Below are positions 49,560 through 58,103 of a DNA stretch of 64,000 bases, one piece after another. The position numbers and the translations under genes were made by a program. Under the pieces are notes generated by a model. It was not told where the DNA came from and did not search any database. It worked only from the letters and a program-made list of their open reading frames with translations. Source of the DNA: Rhodococcus phenolicus (GTDB taxonomy: Bacteria > Actinomycetota > Actinomycetes > Mycobacteriales > Mycobacteriaceae); NCBI RefSeq assembly GCF_001646785.1, contig NZ_LRRH01000037.1, positions 50,035 through 114,034 of the forward strand. Reading direction: 5' to 3'. The first letter of the stretch is position 1. Every line of letters starts with the position of its first letter.

Positions 49560-49588
49560 AATATACGCAGCAAACGAAACAAACGCAA
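49560..49588 (-). promoter_or_regulatory. Promoter of the toxin-antitoxin operon
   Basis: On the minus strand TTGCGT (49588-49583) and TATATT (49565-49560) are separated by exactly 17 bases, close to the sigma-70 consensus. Transcription would begin near 49552, giving a leader of about 14 bases that starts at the ribosome site. Confidence 0.6.
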
Positions 49589-49664
49589 AAATGGGCGGTG
49601 TTCGAGCCCGAGGTCCGCCGTGGTGGAAATCTGCCCGGCCCGCTGTGTTCGGGTTCGGCTTCGT

Positions 49665-49700
49665 GGGTGTGCTGTTTGACGATCCTCAAACAGCACACCC
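49665..49700. repeat. Strong isolated hairpin
   Basis: GGGTGTGCTGTTTGA (49665-49679) and TCAAACAGCACACCC (49686-49700) form a perfect 15-base stem with loop CGATCC. It lies in a 286-base stretch (49540-49825) without a convincing gene. It may terminate transcripts arriving from the small minus-strand genes or be a mobile-element relic. Confidence 0.7.
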
Positions 49701-49825
49701 GAAACCCATCCGGCACCCGATCGCGTCCTGCGGAATCCGGCTCCCGGCCCGTCCTGGATAACCGTCCTGCATGTTGGTCTCGTATAGGCAACTCAAACCG
49801 GGCCGAGCGAGCCAGCCGGCCTCGA

Positions 49826-49978
49826 TCACGGTTGCCAGGATCGCGCCCGAAGTCGCCCCTGTACGACGAACGCAACAATGCCGAACCAGACCACCCACAT
49901 CGGCCATGGTGAGCCCAGCGCCCACAAGGTTGCGCCCGTGCTTATCGTCACCGCGATGTCGTAATTGCGTTTCCACAT
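49826..49978 (-). CDS. Small membrane protein of 50 residues
   Basis: MWKRNYDIAVTISTGATLWA, then a Trp-rich hydrophobic stretch (WPMWVVWFGIVAFVV) and a basic end RLRARSWQP: probably two short membrane segments. It starts four bases after the stop of the preceding minus-strand frame, suggesting one operon, but the ribosome site is weak. No family recognised. Confidence 0.5.
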   Translation of the reverse strand: MWKRNYDIAVTISTGATLWALGSPWPMWVVWFGIVAFVVQGRLRARSWQP

Positions 49979-49982
49979 GCGC

Positions 49983-50435
49983 TCAGTCTGCCGCTTTGAC
50001 GTCCCACACCTGTTCAACACAGAAAGGACCCTGGGGGTGGCGCCACCGACCGGTTGGTGGGGGCGTTTTCGGGAACCGCTGTGCGTGGCGGAGTAGTGTG
50101 CCGGTGAGAGAGGCGGGCCCGGTGCTGGATCGGACCGTCCCGGTCTTCTCTTCCGTCTCGAATCCTGAACCGCCGATGGTGTGATCAGCTGGAGTGGCCG
50201 GCGAGTTCGAGAGCGCGCCGCAGATACGCCCTGCCACCGAGTCGGGACTCTCGAAGCAGTTGACCAATCCGCCCGTGAGCCAGTGGTCGTCGCGGAAGAT
50301 GCGATACAACACACGGACACAGTCGTCGGGTGTGGCGGTGGAGGCGTCTCCGATCTCCCTGCCCGGCGCGAAGACCAGGATCAGTCCTGCGCGCTGAAGA
50401 ACCCAGCGCAGGTCGGCGATGCCGGAAGTGTCCAC
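49983..50435 (-). CDS. Hypothetical protein
   Basis: 150 codons from GTG 50435 (MDTSGIADLRWVLQRAG). The first 90 residues look protein-like (VLVFAPGREIGD-like start, CVRVLYRIFRDDHWLTGGL) and third codon positions are mostly G or C, as in real genes here; the C-terminal part is low in hydrophobics and may not be translated as such. It is divergent from the fusion oxidoreductase across 66 bases. No domain recognised, and no good ribosome site. Confidence 0.4.
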   Translation of the reverse strand: MDTSGIADLRWVLQRAGLILVFAPGREIGDASTATPDDCVRVLYRIFRDDHWLTGGLVNCFESPDSVAGRICGALSNSPATPADHTIGGSGFETEEKTGTVRSSTGPASLTGTLLRHAQRFPKTPPPTGRWRHPQGPFCVEQVWDVKAAD

Positions 50436-50455
50436 GGCAGGGTGATTGCTGTATC

Positions 50456-50471
50456 GGCAATATAACTTGCC
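50456..50471. promoter_or_regulatory. Dyad GGCAA-TATAAC-TTGCC between divergent genes
   Basis: A 5-base inverted repeat whose spacer TATAAC could itself be a -10 element for the oxidoreductase gene starting at 50502. Such placement would let a bound repressor block RNA polymerase. Confidence 0.35.
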
Positions 50472-50501
50472 ACTTTCGGTCCGGTCCCGCACTGTGGAGG
50501 T

Positions 50502-52070
50502 ATGACTGGGAACGAGAACTTCGATGTGGTGGTCGTCGGTGGCGGGGCTGCCGGCCTGAGCGGCGCGATGGTGCTGGGACGGTCCCGGCGCCGGGTGCTG
50601 GTGATCGACGCCGGTGAACCCCGCAACGCCCCTGCCGACCATGCCCACAACTACCTCGGCCGCGAAGGCGTTCCGCCGCTCGAGCTGCTCGCCGACGGGC
50701 GCGCCGAGGTTGCGGCGTACGGCGTGGAACTGGCGAACGACCGCGTGACGGCCGTGACTCGCACCGAGCACGGGTTCGCCGTGGTCACCGGAAGCGGCCG
50801 TGAGGTCGCCGCGCGGCGCGTGCTGGTCACCGCAGGCGTGGTGGACGAGCTGCCCGACGTCCCCGGACTCGCCGAGCGCTGGGGGAGGGACGTGCTCCAC
50901 TGCCCTTACTGCCACGGCTGGGAGGTGCGTGATCAGGCGATTGCTGTGTTGGCGACCAGTCCGATGGCGGGACACCAGGGCCTGCTCTTCCGCCAGCTCA
51001 CCGACGACGTCGTCATCGTCGTTGCCGACGGCGTCGAGCTGTCGCCCACCGATCTGGAGCGGATGGCCGCCATCGGTGTCCCGATCGAGCACGGCACCCC
51101 GCGCGAGGTGGTCACCGACGGCGATCGGCTGGTCGGGCTGCGCCTCGCCGACGGCGCTGTGCTCGAGCGCGAGGCAATCGTCGTGGCGTCCCGGCCACAG
51201 GTACGCGCCGACTTCCTGTCGCCTCTCGGCGTGGAGCCGCAGCAGGTCGAAATGGGCGGGACGCCGGTGGGTTCGGTGATCGCGGTCGACCCCGTCGGGG
51301 CGACGTCCGTGCCCGGCCTCTATGCGGCCGGCAACACCACCGACATCAGCATGACCCTGATCGGCTCGGCTGCTCACGGTAATCGGGTGGGAGCGTTCAT
51401 CAATGCCGACCTGGCCGCCGAGGACGCCGACCGCGCGGCCGACGATCGCCGGGCCGAGATGTTCGAGCAGCCCGCCTGGGAGGAGCGCTACTCAGGGGAA
51501 CGGGTGTGGAGCGGAAACGTCAACCCGCAGCTCGAGGTGGAGGCCTCGTCCCTGGCATCCGGCCGGGCACTCGACGTCGGTTGCGGTGAGGGAGCCGACA
51601 CGGTCTGGCTGGCCGGCCGCGGCTGGTCGGTGACGGCCCTCGACTTCGCCGTCGCCGCACTCGAGAAGACAGCGGCGCACGCCGCCGAGGCCGGCGTCGG
51701 CGACCGTGTCACGACCCTTCAGGCCGACGTCCGTACCTGGCAGCCCGGCGAGGAACGATGGGACCTCGTCTCGTCGCAGTTCATGCACCTTCCCGACGGC
51801 GGGATGGTCGACCTGACCCGGCGGCTCGGCTCCGCGGTCGCTCCCGGTGGCACCCTGCTCGTGGTCGGCCACCACCCCGAAGACCTCGCGACCGGGCTCC
51901 GCCACGGTCACCGCTCGTTCCTCTTCACCCCCGAATCGCTGATTCCGGCGCTGGAGGACGGCGAGTGGGAGATCGAGGTCTGCGACGTCCGGTCCCGGAC
52001 AGCGGTCCACCCGCAGGCCGGGGAGGTGACGTTGCGCGACTCGGTGCTGCGGGCGCGGCGACTCGGCTGA
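50502..52070 (+). CDS. Thioredoxin-reductase-like flavoprotein fused to a class I SAM methyltransferase
   Basis: 522 residues. Residues 1 to about 310 are a TrxR-type FAD/NAD(P) oxidoreductase: GGGAAGLSGA Rossmann motif, redox-active CPYCHGW, and LYAAGNTTD near its end. Residues about 325-522 are a SAM-dependent methyltransferase with motif I ALDVGCGEGADTVWLAGRGW and the acidic ALDF. The CPYCHGW motif is like dithiol oxidases of the gliotoxin/holomycin type, and such enzymes often pair with S-methyltransferases, so oxidation plus methylation of a thiol, selenium or tellurium compound is a fair guess. GGAGG directly precedes ATG 50502 with only one base between. Confidence 0.85.
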   Translation: MTGNENFDVVVVGGGAAGLSGAMVLGRSRRRVLVIDAGEPRNAPADHAHNYLGREGVPPLELLADGRAEVAAYGVELANDRVTAVTRTEHGFAVVTGSGREVAARRVLVTAGVVDELPDVPGLAERWGRDVLHCPYCHGWEVRDQAIAVLATSPMAGHQGLLFRQLTDDVVIVVADGVELSPTDLERMAAIGVPIEHGTPREVVTDGDRLVGLRLADGAVLEREAIVVASRPQVRADFLSPLGVEPQQVEMGGTPVGSVIAVDPVGATSVPGLYAAGNTTDISMTLIGSAAHGNRVGAFINADLAAEDADRAADDRRAEMFEQPAWEERYSGERVWSGNVNPQLEVEASSLASGRALDVGCGEGADTVWLAGRGWSVTALDFAVAALEKTAAHAAEAGVGDRVTTLQADVRTWQPGEERWDLVSSQFMHLPDGGMVDLTRRLGSAVAPGGTLLVVGHHPEDLATGLRHGHRSFLFTPESLIPALEDGEWEIEVCDVRSRTAVHPQAGEVTLRDSVLRARRLG

Positions 52071-52188
52071 GCCGGATTGTGGACGCCGCAGTCGAGCCGA
52101 CCGCGACCTCGCCGGCCGGAGAATCTGTGCCGCAACATTTGTCGCGACGACTTCGCGAAGAGTGCGGAACTGCGTCTGCTCGCTCGGT

Positions 52189-53349
52189 CTACGAGACGTC
52201 CGCGTCTGCGAGTGCCTGCCGGCCGAGGGCGAAGGCCCGGTTGCTGTTGGGCACACCCGCGTAGACAGCGGTGTGCAGGAACACCTCGACCAGTACATCG
52301 GGGTCCATCCCGGCGCGCAGGGCGGCCCGGATGTGCATGTCGAGTTCGTGCTCGTTCCCGACGGCCGTGAGGATCGCCAGGGTCAGCAGCCGGCGGGTCC
52401 GATGATCCAGTCCCGGCCGGGACCAGATATCGCCCCACGCGGTACGGGTGATGAAATCCTGGAAGGGCGCGGTGAACTCGGTCGCCGCCGCCGTCGCCCG
52501 GTCGACGTGGGCGTCGCCCAGCACCGAACGGCGCACCCGCATTCCCTGATCGAATGCGGCGGTGCGCTGCGCACCTGCCGGCGTCGCGCGGGTCAGGTGT
52601 TCGCGGACGAGGGCGGTGATCCGTCCGGCCTGCTCGACGTTCATCAGATGTGCGCCCGGATCGACGACATGGAAATCCGCCCCGGCGATACCGTCGGCGA
52701 GCTCCCGCATCACCGACGGTGGCGTCGCCGGATCCTGTGCCCCCGCGACCACCAGGGTGGGTGCGACGATGCGGGCCAGGTCGGCACGTCCGTCCCAGCT
52801 CGCGAGCGCCTCGCAGCAGCCGGCGTAGCCCTCGTCGCTCGTCGCCGAGACCATGGCCACGTGGCGGGAAACCAGGTCGCCGTCGCGGTCGGCGAGTCCG
52901 GGGGTGAACCAGCGGCCGACGATCGACTCGGCAAGCGAGGCCACGCCTTCGGCGCGGACGGCCGCCGCCCGCTCCCGCCACGGTTCGGCCGGAAGGAACG
53001 CCGCCGACGTGCAGAGCAGAGTGAGGGTACGAACCCGTGCCGGACGGTGCGCGGCGAGCCACTGCGCGACGGCTCCTCCGAGCGAGAGACCCACCACGTG
53101 TACGGATTCGAGACCGAGCGCATCGAGCACGGCGAGGACGTCGCCCCCGAGGTCGGCCATCGTGTACGGACCGTCGACGACCGGTGACCGTCCGTGTCCG
53201 CGATGGTCGACGGCGATGATCTGCGCGAGAGGGGACAGCGCGGCGATCTGCGGCTCCCACATCGACAGGTCGGAGCCGAGCGACCCGAGCAGCAGCACCG
53301 GCGGGGCGGAGGGGTCGCCGTGCAGTTCGTAGTGGAGAGCGACGGTCAC
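52189..53349 (-). CDS. pcaL: 3-oxoadipate enol-lactonase / 4-carboxymuconolactone decarboxylase fusion (PcaL)
   Basis: 386-residue bifunctional enzyme of the protocatechuate pathway. The N-terminal alpha/beta hydrolase (PcaD part; VVGLSLGGAVAQWLA nucleophile elbow, GAHLMNVEQ His) opens the enol-lactone; the C-terminal PcaC part (GMRVRRSVLGDAHVD, ILTAVGNEHELDMHIRAA) decarboxylates 4-carboxymuconolactone. The fusion is known from Rhodococcus and Streptomyces. GTG 53349 overlaps the pcaB stop (GTGA). Last gene of the pca run; the steps after 3-oxoadipate are not in the window. Confidence 0.95.
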   Translation of the reverse strand: MTVALHYELHGDPSAPPVLLLGSLGSDLSMWEPQIAALSPLAQIIAVDHRGHGRSPVVDGPYTMADLGGDVLAVLDALGLESVHVVGLSLGGAVAQWLAAHRPARVRTLTLLCTSAAFLPAEPWRERAAAVRAEGVASLAESIVGRWFTPGLADRDGDLVSRHVAMVSATSDEGYAGCCEALASWDGRADLARIVAPTLVVAGAQDPATPPSVMRELADGIAGADFHVVDPGAHLMNVEQAGRITALVREHLTRATPAGAQRTAAFDQGMRVRRSVLGDAHVDRATAAATEFTAPFQDFITRTAWGDIWSRPGLDHRTRRLLTLAILTAVGNEHELDMHIRAALRAGMDPDVLVEVFLHTAVYAGVPNSNRAFALGRQALADADVS

Positions 53350-54683
53350 GCGGATCCTTTCGTCAGGTCGTGGTGGGCCAGCGCGCGGTCGACGAGGTCG
53401 CCGGCATGGCCGAGATAGCAGGTGGGATCGAGCAGTTCGCGCACCCGATCGGCGCCGAGATGCTCGGTGATCGCAGGAACACGATCGAGCGGGGTGCCCG
53501 CGGCCGCCGCGGCGGTGACGATGTCGCGCGCTCCGCCGGTGTGTTCGGCCAGCGCCGCGGTGACCTTCTCCGCGAGAATGGCTCCGCCGGTGAGACCGAG
53601 GTTGCGGGACAGGGCATCGGGATTCACGTGCAGTCCGCCGAGGCACACCGAAAGCTGATGCGCCGCACCGCCGGACAGCCGGATCAGGTCGGTGAGCGTC
53701 TCCCACTCGGCGTGCCAGGCTCCGGCGGCGCGGGCGAACTCGTGGTCCGCCGCGGCGAGAGCGGTCGCGACCAGACCCGGCACCCGGCGCGCGGCAGCGC
53801 GTGCGGTGATCGCCGCGACCGGGTTCCGCTTGTGCGGCATCGCCGAGGACCCACCGGGTGCGTCCTCGGCGACCTCGCCGAGCTCGGTGGCGGCCATCAG
53901 CACGATATCGGTGGCGGCCTTCGAGACCGACCCGGTGGCGATCCCCAGTGCGGAGGCCAGGCGCGTGATCGGTGTGCGTGCGGTGTGCCACGGCACGAGC
54001 GGCCGGGCCAGGCCGAGCAGATCCGCGAGCGTGTCGGCGAACGCCGGTCCGTCGGGGTGGACGGCCGCGAGAGTACCTGCTGCCCCGCCGTATTGCACCG
54101 GAAGCGTGTTCACGGCCCGTTCCACTTCGGCCGCACCGTCGTCGAGTGCGGCGAGCCAGCCGGCGGCGAGCGCACCGAACGTGGTGGGCAGCGCCTGCTG
54201 ACCGAGCGTGCGCGCGACCATCGGGGTGTCGCGGTGTGTCCGGGCGAGCCGCGCCGCGGCATCCGCGGCGGCACGCAGCTGCCCGAGGACGTACCCGCCC
54301 GCCTTGCGGGACAACAACATCAGTGCAGAGTCGAGCACGTCCTGGCTCGTCGCGCCGACGTGCACGGCGGTGGCCGGCGCATCGGCGCGGTCACGCAGGA
54401 TCTTCACCAGCGGGATCACCGGATTGCCTCCGGCCGCGGCGAGCCCGCCGAGTTCGGCGGGATCCAGCTCGCGGGCGATCCGCGCGGCCGCCGCGGCGAC
54501 GGCCGCAACGTCGTCCGAGGTCGCGCGACCGTACCTTTCGGCGGTCCGGGTGATCGCCACCTCGACGTCGAGCAGCGCCGTCAGCCACGCGTGGTCGGAC
54601 AGCATCGGGGCGATCTCACCCGCCCCGAACACCGGGTCGAACAAGCTGCCACGGGTGTTCTCGGGTCGTGCCGGCTCGGACAA
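53346..54683 (-). CDS. pcaB: 3-carboxy-cis,cis-muconate cycloisomerase
   Basis: 445-residue member of the fumarase/aspartase superfamily that converts 3-carboxymuconate to 4-carboxymuconolactone. The signature GSSAMPHKRNPVA is present, plus HVGATSQDVLDSALM. The start is placed at TTG 54683 (MSEPARPENT) with GGGAG upstream, 13 bases after the pcaG stop; no ATG or GTG in frame gives a normal N-terminus. Operon member between pcaG and pcaL. Confidence 0.93.
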   Translation of the reverse strand: MSEPARPENTRGSLFDPVFGAGEIAPMLSDHAWLTALLDVEVAITRTAERYGRATSDDVAAVAAAAARIARELDPAELGGLAAAGGNPVIPLVKILRDRADAPATAVHVGATSQDVLDSALMLLSRKAGGYVLGQLRAAADAAARLARTHRDTPMVARTLGQQALPTTFGALAAGWLAALDDGAAEVERAVNTLPVQYGGAAGTLAAVHPDGPAFADTLADLLGLARPLVPWHTARTPITRLASALGIATGSVSKAATDIVLMAATELGEVAEDAPGGSSAMPHKRNPVAAITARAAARRVPGLVATALAAADHEFARAAGAWHAEWETLTDLIRLSGGAAHQLSVCLGGLHVNPDALSRNLGLTGGAILAEKVTAALAEHTGGARDIVTAAAAAGTPLDRVPAITEHLGADRVRELLDPTCYLGHAGDLVDRALAHHDLTKGSA

Positions 54684-54696
54684 CGAGGGCTCCCGT

Positions 54697-55278
54697 CTAG
54701 ATCGAGAAGAACGGCGTTTCCACACCGTTCGGATCGAGGTCCTGAACGTACACCGTCCACGCGTATCCGTCGTCGGACCGTTCCGCGACGAGCTTGCCCC
54801 GTTGCGACTCGGGCAGCGCCGCGAGTACCGGATCGGTCGTGTGCGCCGCGTCGTCCTCGGGGAAGTACATGCGGGTGTACAGGCGGTCGAGCATGCCGCG
54901 GGCGAAGATCCCGACCAGCAGGTGCGGTGCCTCTTCGTCGTCGGAGCCCGGTTTGACGGTGTGGACGACGGCCGTTCCGGTCTCGTCGGCGGCACTACGG
55001 GCGAATCCCCGGAAACCCTGTGTGCCGTACCGGCCGTCGGTGTCGGACTGCCAGGTCTCGATCATCGCGTCGGCCACCGGCTCACGGTGACCGTCCAGGA
55101 CGGTGACACGGACGGTGACCCGGCCGGGAGTGCCCGCGGGTACGACGTTCTCACCGTCGGTGCCCCAGTCGAGGCCGATCTTCCAGTACGGCCCGACGGT
55201 TTGCGAGGGGGTCGGACCGAACGTGGCGGTGCTCTGGTCGCCGGGGGTGACGGCGTAGCGAGGAGCGAAATCACTCAT
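54697..55278 (-). CDS. pcaG: Protocatechuate 3,4-dioxygenase alpha subunit
   Basis: 193-residue non-catalytic partner subunit of the ring-cleaving dioxygenase. Typical stretches: TPSQTVGPYWKIGL, ADAMIETWQSDTDGRY, LYTRMYFPEDDAAH. ATG 55278 lies inside the end of pcaH (8-base overlap), indicating coupled synthesis of the two subunits in equal amounts. Confidence 0.95.
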   Translation of the reverse strand: MSDFAPRYAVTPGDQSTATFGPTPSQTVGPYWKIGLDWGTDGENVVPAGTPGRVTVRVTVLDGHREPVADAMIETWQSDTDGRYGTQGFRGFARSAADETGTAVVHTVKPGSDDEEAPHLLVGIFARGMLDRLYTRMYFPEDDAAHTTDPVLAALPESQRGKLVAERSDDGYAWTVYVQDLDPNGVETPFFSI

Positions 55279-55990
55279 CGTTGTCCTCCTCGTCCTCGAA
55301 GGGGGTGGCCTCGTGTCCGCGCAACACGATGTCGAAGCGGAACCCGAGTGCCCAGTTGTCGACGGTGGCGTCGTAGTCGAACACGCTGACCATGCGGTGG
55401 CGCGCCTCGGGCGGCACCGAGTTGTAGATCGGGTCCTGGAAGAACAACGGGTCGTCCGGGAAGTACATCTGGGTGACGAGCCGCTGGGTGAAGGCCGTGC
55501 CGAACAGGGAGAAGTGGATGTGGGCGGGCCGCCATGCGTTGTCATGGTTGCGCCACGGGTAGGCACCGGGTTTGACAGTCGTGAAACGGTATTCGCCCTG
55601 CGCATCGGTGAGGCAACGGCCGAGGCCGTCGAAGTGCGGGTCGAGCGGGGCGGGCCAGTTGTCGTTCACGTGGCGGTACCGGCCCGCGGCGTTGGCCTGC
55701 CACACCTCGACGAGGGTGTGCGGGACGGGCTTACCGTCGCTGTCGAGGACCCGGCCGTGCACGATGATCCGCTGGCCTGCGGCCTCACCACCGTTTGCGA
55801 GAGTCAGGTCGGCGTCACCTTCCCGGACCCGGTCCTCACCGAAGAGGGGGCCGGTCAGTTCGCCGAGGCGTTGCGGGATCAGTGTGAGCGGCTGGGCGGG
55901 CCGCCGCAGGCCGGTGGTCCGGTAGTCCGGGAAGTCCAGGGGTGGGTGCGCGCCCTCGGGTCGGGCGAATCGCGGCGGCAGATGGAGCAC
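55271..55990 (-). CDS. pcaH: Protocatechuate 3,4-dioxygenase beta subunit
   Basis: 239-residue catalytic subunit with the Fe(III) ligands in the expected places: Tyr in NAAGRYRH, Tyr in GAYPWRNHDNAW and the two His of RPAHIHFSLFG. It cleaves protocatechuate between the hydroxyls to 3-carboxy-cis,cis-muconate. GTG 55990 (MLHLPPRFARPEG) with GAGG upstream gives the usual length. It follows pobA by 44 bases. Confidence 0.95.
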   Translation of the reverse strand: MLHLPPRFARPEGAHPPLDFPDYRTTGLRRPAQPLTLIPQRLGELTGPLFGEDRVREGDADLTLANGGEAAGQRIIVHGRVLDSDGKPVPHTLVEVWQANAAGRYRHVNDNWPAPLDPHFDGLGRCLTDAQGEYRFTTVKPGAYPWRNHDNAWRPAHIHFSLFGTAFTQRLVTQMYFPDDPLFFQDPIYNSVPPEARHRMVSVFDYDATVDNWALGFRFDIVLRGHEATPFEDEEDNDE

Positions 55991-56034
55991 GGGAACCTCG
56001 CGTGTCGAAGTGGCAGGGACGGGACGAAGCGGCG

Positions 56035-57231
56035 TCAGTTGTCGGGCCAACCGGTGTATCCCTCGGCGAGATACTGCTGCCCGTACCGGGATCCGGTGAC
56101 GGCGGCGAGCTCGCCGAGAGCTCGTTTGTGTTCGAACGACGTTGCTTCGGAACGTGTGTGGAGCATGGAAGTCATCCAGTAGGAGAAGTTCTGGGCTTTC
56201 CAGACCCGCTGCAGGGCGGTCTCGCTGTAGTCGTCGAGCAGTGCGGTCGAGCCCGCGGAGAAGTACGAGTCGAGGGCGCGGAACAGCAGGCCCACGTCCG
56301 CCAGGGCGAGGTTCAGGCCCTTCGCACCCGTGGGCGGAACGGTGTGACCGGCATCGCCGGCAAGGAAGAGATTGCCGTGACGCAGCGGCTCGCACACGTA
56401 GGAGCGGAACGGCAGGACCATCTGCTCGAAGATGCGGCCGCGCTTCAGTTCGAGACCGTCGGGACCGTCCACCCGCCGCTGCAACTCGTCCCAGATGCGC
56501 TCCTCCGTCCAGCTCGCGGCGTCCTCGGCCGGGTCGCACTGGAAGTACATGCGCTGCACGGTGTCGCTGCGCTGGCTGATGAGCGCGAAGCCGTGCTCGG
56601 AGCGGGCGTAGATCAGTTCGGGCGCACTCGGCGGTGCTTCGGTGAGGATGCCGAACCAGGCGAACGGATATTCGATGAAATGGTCGGTGCGCACATCCGC
56701 CGGGATCGCTTTGCGGCAGATGCTCTGCGATCCGTCCGCACCGACGAGGATGCGGCACCGGATCTCGGCCGGGGTGCCGTCGGCCTCGGTGAAGCGGATC
56801 TTTGGGGTGTCAGTGGTGATGTCGAGGACCTCGGTGTCGCCGACCCCGTAGCGGACGTCGCCACCGTCACGTGCCCGGGCGGCCGCGAGATCGACGAAGA
56901 CCTCGTTCTGGGGATACAGCCACACCGATTCGCCGACCAGGTCCTGGAAATCGATGCGGTGGCTGTGACCGCCGAATCGCAGGTCGATGCCGTCGTGGCG
57001 ATGGCCTTCGGACAGGACGCGGCCGTCGACTCCGCTGTTCGTGAGCAACTCGACGGAGCCGTGTTCGAGGATGCCGGCGCGGTGGGTGGTGCGGATGGTC
57101 TCATGATCGCGCTTCTCGATGACGATGTTGTCGATGCCGGCCTTGGCGAGCAGGTGCGAGAGCATCAGTCCGGCGGGGCCGCCGCCCACGATGCCGACCT
57201 GCGTGGTGACGGTCGTGCGGGGTGCGCTCAC
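56035..57231 (-). CDS. pobA: 4-hydroxybenzoate 3-monooxygenase
   Basis: 398-residue flavoprotein hydroxylase converting 4-hydroxybenzoate to protocatechuate, feeding PcaGH. It has the FAD motif VGIVGGGPAGLMLSHLLA at the N-terminus, RTTHRAGILEHGSVELL, and LFLAGDAGHTVPPTGAKGLN. GTG 57231 has GGAGGA upstream. The IclR-type regulator lies 78 bases upstream in the same direction, with a candidate operator between. Confidence 0.95.
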   Translation of the reverse strand: MSAPRTTVTTQVGIVGGGPAGLMLSHLLAKAGIDNIVIEKRDHETIRTTHRAGILEHGSVELLTNSGVDGRVLSEGHRHDGIDLRFGGHSHRIDFQDLVGESVWLYPQNEVFVDLAAARARDGGDVRYGVGDTEVLDITTDTPKIRFTEADGTPAEIRCRILVGADGSQSICRKAIPADVRTDHFIEYPFAWFGILTEAPPSAPELIYARSEHGFALISQRSDTVQRMYFQCDPAEDAASWTEERIWDELQRRVDGPDGLELKRGRIFEQMVLPFRSYVCEPLRHGNLFLAGDAGHTVPPTGAKGLNLALADVGLLFRALDSYFSAGSTALLDDYSETALQRVWKAQNFSYWMTSMLHTRSEATSFEHKRALGELAAVTGSRYGQQYLAEGYTGWPDN

Positions 57232-57306
57232 GGACTTCCTCCACGGGGACGGTGTGCTCGGGACGAAGAGAAGTGTTGTAGGCCACTCGTCTCGAGCGAA
57301 CATCTC

Positions 57307-57323
57307 TTCTCATTGAACGAGAA
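57307..57323. promoter_or_regulatory. Dyad TTCTC-N7-GAGAA upstream of pobA
   Basis: A perfect 5-base inverted repeat at 57307-57311/57319-57323, overlapping the IclR gene stop and 76 bases before pobA. Placement fits an activator or repressor site for the pob/pca operon. Confidence 0.4.
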
Positions 57324-58095
57324 AACCCGGAATGTTCCGTCCCGGTGGCTGTTCCCCGGCCTCCCGGGCGATGCCCCGTGCGGCTGCCATGAGCACTGCG
57401 ATGATCGCCTGCCGCTGGGCGACGCCGGTGGGCACCACCACCCCGAGCGCCGCCACGGCGTGCCCGGCCCGGTCCACGACCGGAACCGAGATGCCCGTGG
57501 TGCCGTCGTCGAGGACACCGTCGTAACTGGCGTATCCCAATCGTCGGATCTCCGCAAGCGCACGACGGAAATCACTTGCGGTAGTGGAGAACCGATGCTC
57601 CACCTCGGGGTGCAGGCGTCGGTACTCCTCCTGTACCTCGGCGGGGGAGAACGCGAGCATCACCATGCCCATCGACGTGTCGTGCGCGGACATCCGGCCC
57701 GCGACCGAGGCCTGGTTGATCACCGAACCGGACGACGAGAGCCGCTCGAGGACGAGCACCTCGCCGTCCCGCAGCACGGAGAGCTGCGTGTGCTGGTGCA
57801 CCACCGACTGCACGTCCTGCAGGAACGGCAACGCGGCCTCACGCAGATCCTTCGCGGGCGAGCTGCGCGCGACCAGTTCCCACAGACGCAGCCCCAGCCG
57901 CACGGTGCCGTCCTGCTCCCGCGACAGGATCCCGTGCTGCACCATCTCGCCGACGAGCCGGTACATCGTCGCCTGAGGGATCCCCGAACGCCGCGAGAGC
58001 GCCCGTACGGTCAGTGCCGGTTTCTCGTCGTCGAACGCTTCGAGGATGCGCACGACGCGATCGAGGATCGAATCACCGGACGACGAATTGGCCAT
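57310..58095 (-). CDS. IclR family transcriptional regulator of the pob/pca cluster
   Basis: 261 residues: N-terminal winged HTH (LTVRALSRRSGIPQATMYRL) and C-terminal effector domain (VINQASVAGRMSAHDTSMGM, ISVPVVDRAGHAVAALGVVV). PcaR, PobR and CatR of this family control aromatic-acid pathways, and the gene lies directly before pobA and after a dienelactone hydrolase gene, so it most likely controls this cluster. ATG 58095, 8 bases after the hydrolase stop. Confidence 0.88.
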   Translation of the reverse strand: MANSSSGDSILDRVVRILEAFDDEKPALTVRALSRRSGIPQATMYRLVGEMVQHGILSREQDGTVRLGLRLWELVARSSPAKDLREAALPFLQDVQSVVHQHTQLSVLRDGEVLVLERLSSSGSVINQASVAGRMSAHDTSMGMVMLAFSPAEVQEEYRRLHPEVEHRFSTTASDFRRALAEIRRLGYASYDGVLDDGTTGISVPVVDRAGHAVAALGVVVPTGVAQRQAIIAVLMAAARGIAREAGEQPPGRNIPGFLVQ

Positions 58096-58103
58096 ACTCC
58101 CGA

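Noticed and set aside
46724..50501. Intact genomic island with attachment sites at tRNA-Leu
   Set aside because: No second copy of the tRNA 3' end and no integrase were found in the window; only remnants are supported.
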